Assembly (NCBI GenBank): GCA_016256075.1
Contig: SDVU01000318.1
Coordinates: forward strand, 1-15,344
DNA: 15,344 nt
Direction: 5' to 3'
Origin: Dictyocoela muelleri
Lineage: Eukaryota; Microsporidia
The position numbers and the translations under genes were made by a program. The notes under the pieces are model-generated. The model did no database searches. It was not told the origin of the DNA and saw only the letters and a list, made by a program, of their open reading frames with translations. Of this stretch, positions 15,202-15,344 are shown piece by piece (position 1 is the first letter of the stretch; every line of letters starts with the position of its first letter).

Positions 15202-15344
15202 ATACCAAACGCAGGGTATTTTTATGTTTTTTTGGTACTGTGTTTCCTTACCGTACCCGAAAATAATACCCAAAATGAACACTAAAAAACAAAAAAATTA
15301 CTTTTGAGAATAGTTTGGGGTGTTATTAGGGGAAATCAATTTTG

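Noticed and set aside
15041-15220. ATACCCTG / CAGGGTAT facing each other as element ends
   Set aside because: The match stops after 8 bases and the flanks show no duplication.

Overview
This is a very AT-rich eukaryotic window with a small gene island in a sea of DNA transposons, short interspersed repeats and minisatellites. I read it as microsporidian. The one clearly recognisable gene (NOG2) is short for its family and intronless. Both genes have a GGG or CCC run directly before the start codon, as microsporidian genes often do. Their 3' ends converge only about 110 bases apart. The repeat load points to one of the large, TE-rich microsporidian genomes (Hamiltosporidium, Nosema bombycis or Edhazardia type); the genus is a guess. 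I saw no rRNA, no intact tRNA, no CRISPR and no retrovirus-like element.

Layout. 1-1592: the 3' part of a pogo/Tigger-type transposon on the minus strand with a decayed DDD transposase, ending in a CAGTCAAA terminus at a TA. 1936-2284: a 21-bp minisatellite. 2375-3635: a complete, young Merlin (IS1016-like) transposon with 127-bp inverted repeats, an 8-bp target duplication and one in-frame TAG in its transposase. 4013-4165: a second minisatellite. 4513-6159 (+) and 6271-7530 (-): the two host genes, convergent. The first is a repeat-rich Asn/Lys/Asp/Ser protein with a possible eIF4E-binding motif at its C-terminus. The second is NOG2, a circularly permuted GTPase of 60S ribosome assembly.

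7929-11017 is a nest of old elements: a BED-finger hAT transposase pseudogene of the animal ZBED5/SCAND3 (Buster-like) type on the minus strand. It is split by a 243-bp fold-back MITE at a TA site and abutted by a roughly 383-bp repeat with a tRNA-like head. That repeat occurs three times here (7929-8311 minus, 11451-11612 plus and truncated, 13234-13617 plus). All copies carry A-box and/or B-box remnants and share a body, so it looks like a tRNA-derived SINE family. I consider this the most notable finding.

11300-15344 holds no gene that I can see. It contains another hAT terminus, arrays with a 20-22 bp period, a 400-bp inverted repeat, and two direct copies of a CCGG-containing module about 970 bases apart. 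The 21-bp motif of the array at 1936 recurs in degenerate form at several places, in both orientations and often next to CCGG-rich segments.
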